The position numbers and the translations under genes were made by a program. The notes under the pieces were generated by a model. The model did not search any database. It saw nothing but the letters and a program-made list of their open reading frames with translations, and was not told the DNA's origin. Positions 57,694 through 64,000 of a stretch of DNA of 64,000 nt are shown one piece after another (the stretch's first letter is position 1; every line of letters starts with the position of its first letter). The DNA is taken from assembly GCF_902833045.1 (NCBI RefSeq), contig NZ_CADFDU010000011.1:62001-126000 (forward strand). The letters are read 5' to 3'. Origin of the DNA: Burkholderia sp. BCC0322 (GTDB lineage: Bacteria; Pseudomonadota; Gammaproteobacteria; Burkholderiales; Burkholderiaceae).

Positions 57694-59412
57694 ATGACTG
57701 CCATCCGCATGTCGGCGCTTGCGCTCTCGGTAAGCGCGTTGGTGCCCGGCTACAGCCATGCTGCCGGCGATCTCGTGCTCGACAAGCTGATAATCATAGA
57801 CGGAATCGGCGGCCAGCCGGTCGCGGCGGGCGCCGGCTCCATCGCCATCGGTCCCGGCGCGACGGCAAACGGGGAGACCGGCGCCGACAACTCGGCGATC
57901 GCGATCGGCTCGAATGTCGTTGCCGACGGGCGAGCTACCGTCGCCGTCGGCGAAAGCGCGAACGTCCACGGCGATCGCTCGAGCGCGTTCGGCGTGTCGT
58001 CGAACGTCAATGCGAACCGCGGCCTCGCGCTCGGCGCCGACACGAAGGTCACCGCGCACGGTGCGGTCGCACTCGGCCAGGGCAGCGTCGCCGACCGCAC
58101 GAACACCGTGTCGATCGGCAACACAGGCAGCGAGCGCCAGCTCGTCAACCTCCGGGCCGGCACGCGCGACACCGACGCAACCAACCTGTCGCAGCTCAAG
58201 CCTGTCGTCGACGCACTCGGCGGCGATGCCGCTGTCAGCGCGGACGGTACCGTTCGCGGCCCGAACTACACGATCGACGGGAAATCGTTCAACAACATCG
58301 GCAATGCGCTGACGAATCTCGACGGCCGCGTCACGACGATCGACGGCCGCGTCTCAACGGTCGAAACCGACGTCAAGTCGATCCGCACCGACGTCGACGA
58401 TCTCGGTGCGCAGCTCGACAACGGCACGACAGGCCTCGTCCGGCAGGACCCGGCGAGTCTCGCGATCTCGATCGGCGCCGACAAAGGCGGCACGTCGGTC
58501 AGCGTCGCCGGCGCGAACGGCACGCGCACGCTGACCGGCCTGTCGAACGGCACTGGCGACACCGACGCCGTGACGGTCGCGCAGCTCAAGGCGGCCGGCC
58601 TGATCGACCCGAACGGCAAGCCGCTCGGCGCGATCGTGTACGACGACCTGACGCTCGACAGCGCGACGCTCGGCGGTGTGGGCGGCACCTTGCTCGACAA
58701 CGTCAAGGGAGGCGCAATCGCGGCGGGCAGCATGCAGGCCGTCAACGGCGGGCAACTCTTTGCGATGGAGCAGAAGCTCCAGAGCAGCGTCGATTCACTG
58801 AATTCCCGCCTGACGAATGTCGAGCAGAACGGCACCGGCGCCAACCCGTCGACGGGCGAGCACGGCAATCAGCTGGCACAGCTCGGCGACGGCTCCGGAG
58901 CGACCGGATCGGATTCGATGGCGCTCGGCCAGAACTCGAACGCATCCGGCAATGGCGGCGTCGCGCTCGGGAACAATGCGACGGCATCGGGCAATAATTC
59001 GGTCGCGCTCGGCGCGAACTCCGTCGCCGATCGCGACGACTCGGTCTCCGTTGGCTCGCCCGGCCACGAACGACAGATCACCAACGTCAAGGCCGGCACC
59101 GCGCCGACCGATGCCGTGAACGTGCAGCAGTTGAACGACCAGATCGGCAGCGTTCGATCCGACATCGATCACTACCGGCGCGACGCAAGCGGCGGCATCG
59201 CATCCGCCGTCGCGATCGCGAACCTGCCGCAGGCGTCGCTGGCGGGCGAAAGCATGGTATCGATTGCCGGCGGCACGTACAGCGGTCAATCGGCCGTCGC
59301 GTTCGGTTTGTCGACTGCTACCCGCAACGGTCGCTGGGTCATCAAGGCGTCCGGGTCGACCAATACACGAGGCACCGTGGCAGTCGGTGCCGGCGCCGGC
59401 TATCGCTGGTAA
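57694..59412 (+). CDS. Trimeric autotransporter adhesin (YadA-like)
   Basis: Homotrimeric outer-membrane adhesin (type Vc). From the ATG at 57694: 572 aa, signal peptide cleaved after SHA (~residue 24); head of YadA-like left-handed beta-roll repeats (SIAIGPGATANG, AIAIGSNVVADG, TVAVGESANVHG, LALGADTKVTAHG) ending with the neck motif GSERQLVNLRAGTRDTDATNLSQL; a stalk with coiled-coil-like DGRVTTIDGRVSTVETDVKSI; a second short head and neck (NSVALGANSVADRDDSVSVG); and the membrane anchor (last ~75 residues, GIASAVAIANLPQAS ... VAVGAGAGYRW). No extended ESPR signal. The start is uncertain; 57628 is an alternative with AGGA upstream. Confidence 0.93.
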   Translation: MTAIRMSALALSVSALVPGYSHAAGDLVLDKLIIIDGIGGQPVAAGAGSIAIGPGATANGETGADNSAIAIGSNVVADGRATVAVGESANVHGDRSSAFGVSSNVNANRGLALGADTKVTAHGAVALGQGSVADRTNTVSIGNTGSERQLVNLRAGTRDTDATNLSQLKPVVDALGGDAAVSADGTVRGPNYTIDGKSFNNIGNALTNLDGRVTTIDGRVSTVETDVKSIRTDVDDLGAQLDNGTTGLVRQDPASLAISIGADKGGTSVSVAGANGTRTLTGLSNGTGDTDAVTVAQLKAAGLIDPNGKPLGAIVYDDLTLDSATLGGVGGTLLDNVKGGAIAAGSMQAVNGGQLFAMEQKLQSSVDSLNSRLTNVEQNGTGANPSTGEHGNQLAQLGDGSGATGSDSMALGQNSNASGNGGVALGNNATASGNNSVALGANSVADRDDSVSVGSPGHERQITNVKAGTAPTDAVNVQQLNDQIGSVRSDIDHYRRDASGGIASAVAIANLPQASLAGESMVSIAGGTYSGQSAVAFGLSTATRNGRWVIKASGSTNTRGTVAVGAGAGYRW

Positions 59413-59447
59413 GCCGTCGCGGCATTGCCGACAGCATCATCCAGAAC

Positions 59448-59480
59448 GGGCCGGGTTTCGATCGATACGAAACCCGGCCC
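59448..59480. terminator. Terminator between the adhesin and the tauC-like gene
   Basis: Perfect 13-bp stem GGGCCGGGTTTCG / CGAAACCCGGCCC with loop ATCGATA, followed by CTTCCTTTC on the + strand. It serves the adhesin and, by symmetry, the convergent importer operon. Confidence 0.85.
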
Positions 59481-59564
59481 CTTCCTTTCGCGACCCTGTA
59501 ACGCTCATCACCGTCACGCGTCGCGCCATACACCCGGCATACACCACGCGCGCGCCGTGCCGCC

Positions 59565-60455
59565 CTATCCTCTCCCCTTCCACGGCACCACCCGCCGCTC
59601 GACCCATCGCATCGCGAGATCGAACAGCCATGCGATCGCGCCGATGATCAGGATCCCCATCACGACGATATCCGTGCGCAGGAAGCTCGACGCGTTCAAC
59701 ACCATCTGCCCGAGCCCGGCCGTCGCGGCGACCATCTCGGCCGCAACGAGCGTCGTCCAGCCGAAGCCGATCGCGATCCGCAGCCCGGTGAGAATTTCCG
59801 GCAGCGCGGCCGGCAGCACCACATGCCGCACGATCTGCGCGAAGCTGCCGCCGAGCGAATACGCGGCGTTGATCTGCTCGACCGTCGCCGCACGCACGCC
59901 GGCACGTGCGGCCATCGCGATCGGCGCGAAGCACGCGAGGAAGATCACGACGAGCTTCGCCGTTTCGTCGATGCCGAACCAGATCACGACGAGCGGCAGG
60001 TACGCGAGCGGCGGCAGCGGCCGGTAGAACTCCAGCAGCGGATCGAGCACGCCGCGCGCGACGCGGCTCACGCCCATCAGGATGCCGGCCGGCACGCCGA
60101 CCGCGGTCGCGAGCAGGAACGCGCCGAACACGCGCGCGGCGCTCCACAGCAGATGTTCGGACAGCGGCAACCCGCCCTGGATGCGGCCATGCCATGCATC
60201 TACGAATGCCGTCCACACGGCTTCCGGTGCGGGTAGGAACAGCGGCGGCAACCACTGGCGATGCGTGGCGACCCACCACAGCACGGCCAGCGCCGCGATC
60301 GTCGCCACGCTCAACCCGGCCGTCTTCCCTTCCCCCGGCAACCGGTAGCGCCGCGACGACGGTACACGACGTTCCGCCGCCCGAGTCCGCATGCGATCGC
60401 CCTGCTCGACACCTGCGGCCGTCGCGTCGGCCGTCCACGAATCCTGCGTGCTCAT
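59565..60455 (-). CDS. tauC: Taurine/alkanesulfonate-type ABC permease
   Basis: Membrane subunit of the importer with tauA and tauB. From the ATG at 60455 it has 296 aa: basic N-terminal tail, six membrane helices beginning AGLSVATIAALAVLWWVAT, and the ATPase-contact loop GVRAATVEQINAAYSLGG ... AALPEILTGLRIAIGFGWTTLVAAEMVAAT typical of SsuC/TauC. A longer form starting at 60527 would overlap the tauB stop in TGATG, suggesting coupled translation; both starts have support (AGGACAGC precedes 60455). Substrate inferred from the binding protein. Confidence 0.9.
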   Translation of the reverse strand: MSTQDSWTADATAAGVEQGDRMRTRAAERRVPSSRRYRLPGEGKTAGLSVATIAALAVLWWVATHRQWLPPLFLPAPEAVWTAFVDAWHGRIQGGLPLSEHLLWSAARVFGAFLLATAVGVPAGILMGVSRVARGVLDPLLEFYRPLPPLAYLPLVVIWFGIDETAKLVVIFLACFAPIAMAARAGVRAATVEQINAAYSLGGSFAQIVRHVVLPAALPEILTGLRIAIGFGWTTLVAAEMVAATAGLGQMVLNASSFLRTDIVVMGILIIGAIAWLFDLAMRWVERRVVPWKGRG

Positions 60456-60526
60456 GCTGTCCTGCCTGTGCAAAGTGCTGATCCGACCGCGTCCGACCGA
60501 CGCGCCCTGTCGCGCGAGTTCATGCA

Positions 60527-62369
<1,843 letters not shown>

Positions 62370-62555
62370 GCGGCTCTCCTTCGGAATGCGGGCGTTGCTG
62401 CGGGAGAGCCGACTATAGGAGCTTTGCGCGCGGCGGGAGCGAACTTATCCTGCGAAGCTATCGATGCCGTTTCAGCTTTGCTTTTCATGCTCGACCGGAT
62501 TGCGCGTCCGGTCGGGTGACGATTGCCGTGCGACCGCAGGAATGGCGGCCGCACC

Positions 62556-62586
62556 AGCAAAAAAAGCCCGCATCGCTGCGGGCTTT
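62556..62586 (-). terminator. Rho-independent terminator after lipA
   Basis: On the - strand AAAGCCCGCA / TGCGGGCTTT (10-bp stem, loop GCGA) continued by TTTT in the direction of lipA transcription. It lies 37 bases past the lipA stop. Confidence 0.9.
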
Positions 62587-62623
62587 GTTCGGGTTCGCCG
62601 GAAGACAACGAAAGCAACGGCGC

Positions 62624-63616
62624 TCAGACCACCCCGGCCCCGTGCGCCTGCAGATCCGCGTGATAGCTCGACCGCACCATCGCGCCGACGGCCGCGTGCG
62701 TGAAGCCCATCTTATACGCCTCTTCCTCGTACATCTTGAACGTATCCGGATGCACGTACGCACGCACCGGCAGGTGGTGCTCGGACGGCTGCAGGTACTG
62801 GCCGATCGTCAGCATGTCGACGTCGTGCGCGCGCAGGTCGCGCATCACCTGCAGGATTTCCTCTTCCGTTTCGCCGAGGCCGACCATCAGGCCCGACTTC
62901 GTCGCGACGTCCGGATGCAGCGCCTTGAAGTCCTTCAGGAGCTTCAGCGAGTGCGCGTAGTCCGAACCCGGGCGCGCTTCCTTGTACAGGCGCGGCACCG
63001 TTTCGAGGTTGTGGTTCATCACGTCCGGCGGCGCGGCGTTCAGGATCGAGATCGCGCGGTCGAGACGGCCGCGGAAATCCGGCGTCAGGATCTCGATGCG
63101 CGTTTCCGGCGACTGCTCGCGCACTTCGCGAATGCACTCGACGAAGTGGCCGGCGCCACCGTCGCGCAGGTCGTCGCGGTCGACGCTCGTGATCACCACG
63201 TACTTGAGCTTCAGCGCGGCGATCGTGCGCGCGAGGTTCTTCGGTTCATCCGCGTCGAGCGGATCGGGGCGGCCATGGCCGACGTCGCAGAACGGGCAGC
63301 GGCGCGTGCACTTGTCGCCCATGATCATGAACGTTGCCGTACCCTTGCCGAAGCATTCGCCGATGTTCGGGCAGCTCGCTTCCTCGCACACCGTATGCAG
63401 GTTGTGCTCGCGCAGGATCGTCTTGATCTCGTTGAAACGCGAACTGCCGGTGGCCGCCTTCACGCGGATCCACTCGGGCTTCTTCAGCTTCTCGATCGGA
63501 ATGACCTTGATCGGGATGCGCGCCGTCTTCGCCTGCGCCTTCTGCTTGGCGGTCGGATCGTAGGCAGCGGTCGCGGCCGAATCGGCCGGTGCGGGAGAAG
63601 CGGTAACGTCAGTCAT
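62624..63616 (-). CDS. lipA: Lipoyl synthase
   Basis: Radical-SAM enzyme that inserts two sulfurs into octanoyl-lipoyl domains. 330 aa. Auxiliary cluster motif [12 protein letters not shown] (CX4CX5C, ~residues 78-89) and the radical-SAM cluster motif [10 protein letters not shown] (CX3CX2C), followed by [19 protein letters not shown], all intact. It overlaps the lipB stop by 8 bases (63609-63616), so the genes form a lipB-lipA operon. Confidence 0.97.
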   Translation of the reverse strand: MTDVTASPAPADSAATAAYDPTAKQKAQAKTARIPIKVIPIEKLKKPEWIRVKAATGSSRFNEIKTILREHNLHTVCEEASCPNIGECFGKGTATFMIMGDKCTRRCPFCDVGHGRPDPLDADEPKNLARTIAALKLKYVVITSVDRDDLRDGGAGHFVECIREVREQSPETRIEILTPDFRGRLDRAISILNAAPPDVMNHNLETVPRLYKEARPGSDYAHSLKLLKDFKALHPDVATKSGLMVGLGETEEEILQVMRDLRAHDVDMLTIGQYLQPSEHHLPVRAYVHPDTFKMYEEEAYKMGFTHAAVGAMVRSSYHADLQAHGAGVV

Positions 63617-64000
63617 TCGATTGTTCCAGTGCGTGCGGCTTGTCGGCGGCCGCGGATGCGCCGTCGAGGTTGGCGATCAGACGGCGCACCAGCGTATGGG
63701 CGACGTCGTTCCAGTCGGCGGCAACCTCGAGGCTCGCCATGTCGACGGTTTCCAGTCCGGCATAGCCGCACGGGTTGATCGCAAGAAACGGGCGCAGATC
63801 CATCTTCACGTTCAGGCTCAGCCCGTGATAGCTGCAGCCGTTACGGATCTTCAGGCCGAGGGCCGCGATTTTCGCGCCCTCGTGCACGCCGGATGCCACG
63901 TAGATCCCGGGCGCGCCCGCCTTGCGGACCGAAGCGAGATTATACGCCGCGAGGGTTTCGATCACGGCCTCCTCGATCTTCGTCACCAGCGTGCGCACCA
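63609..64000 (-). CDS. lipB: Lipoate-protein ligase B (octanoyltransferase), C-terminal part
   Basis: Transfers octanoate from ACP to lipoyl domains, the step before LipA. Only the last ~130 residues are in the window; the gene runs off the right edge and continues upstream of 64000. Visible family features: the catalytic Lys in [12 protein letters not shown] and the catalytic Cys in [13 protein letters not shown], both retained, with [12 protein letters not shown] between. Its stop overlaps lipA. Confidence 0.94.
   Translation of the reverse strand, partial: VRTLVTKIEEAVIETLAAYNLASVRKAGAPGIYVASGVHEGAKIAALGLKIRNGCSYHGLSLNVKMDLRPFLAINPCGYAGLETVDMASLEVAADWNDVAHTLVRRLIANLDGASAAADKPHALEQSND

Overview
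The window is about 64 kb of GC-rich DNA that reads as the primary chromosome of a beta-proteobacterium, most likely Burkholderia of the cepacia-complex type. This rests on strong codon bias, on gene families and neighbourhoods typical of the genus (imuA-imuB-dnaE2; ctaC-ctaD-ctaG-ctaE with a SURF1/ctaA/ctaB/Sco block; rhodanese-grxC-secB-gpsA; gshA-gshB beside a ManX-type EIIA, HPr and EI; glnK-amtB; lipB-lipA), and on the absence of mobile elements, phage genes, rRNA, tRNA or CRISPR. The species is not determined. About 60 protein genes are supported; two are cut by the window edges (dnaE2 on the left, lipB on the right).

Layout. 1-2.6 kb: SOS mutagenesis cassette imuA-imuB-dnaE2 behind a canonical LexA box. 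2.8-5.6 kb: ABC importer (ATPase, permease, binding protein). 6-9.6 kb: small secreted four-cysteine protein, orphan MetQ, a chemoreceptor and a YciI-like protein. 9.7-20.2 kb: aa3-type cytochrome c oxidase and its assembly genes (copper delivery, heme A synthesis, SURF1, CtaG). The oxidase subunit II carries both a cytochrome c domain and a C-terminal OmpA-like peptidoglycan-binding domain. 20.3-26.6 kb: housekeeping genes (methyltransferase, ComF, TrmL, macrodomain, gpsA, secB, grxC, rhodanese, gpmA). 26.9-34.7 kb: S41 protease, MoeB/ThiF-like E1, the truncated regulatory-type PTS (EI, HPr, EIIA) and glutathione synthesis. 34.9-36.9 kb: glnK-amtB behind a sigma-54 promoter. 37.1-41 kb: ubiK, a ComM-like ATPase, an AT-richer gap with three DnaA boxes, a lipoprotein and a TlpA-like thioredoxin.

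41-48.2 kb: dctA-dctB-dctD (C4-dicarboxylate uptake and its two-component system) with a sigma-54 promoter and two matched upstream palindromes, preceded by actP and its DUF485 partner. 48.4-55.3 kb: an accessory catabolic operon (enoyl-CoA hydratase/3-hydroxyacyl-CoA dehydrogenase, paired PimC/PimD-type acyl-CoA dehydrogenases, class III CoA transferase) divergent from a LysR regulator with a perfect 19-bp dyad in its promoter. 55.4-59.4 kb: lipoprotein gamma-glutamyltransferase and a trimeric autotransporter adhesin. 59.6-62.4 kb: a taurine-type ABC importer without tauD. 62.6-64 kb: lipA and the 3' part of lipB.

Most of the window is core genome and I see no wholly new system. The points best worth follow-up are the OmpA-tailed oxidase subunit II, the promoter architecture of dctA and of glnK, the DnaA-box cluster, the alanine-rich extension of AmtB, and the dicarboxylate beta-oxidation operon with its LysR operator.
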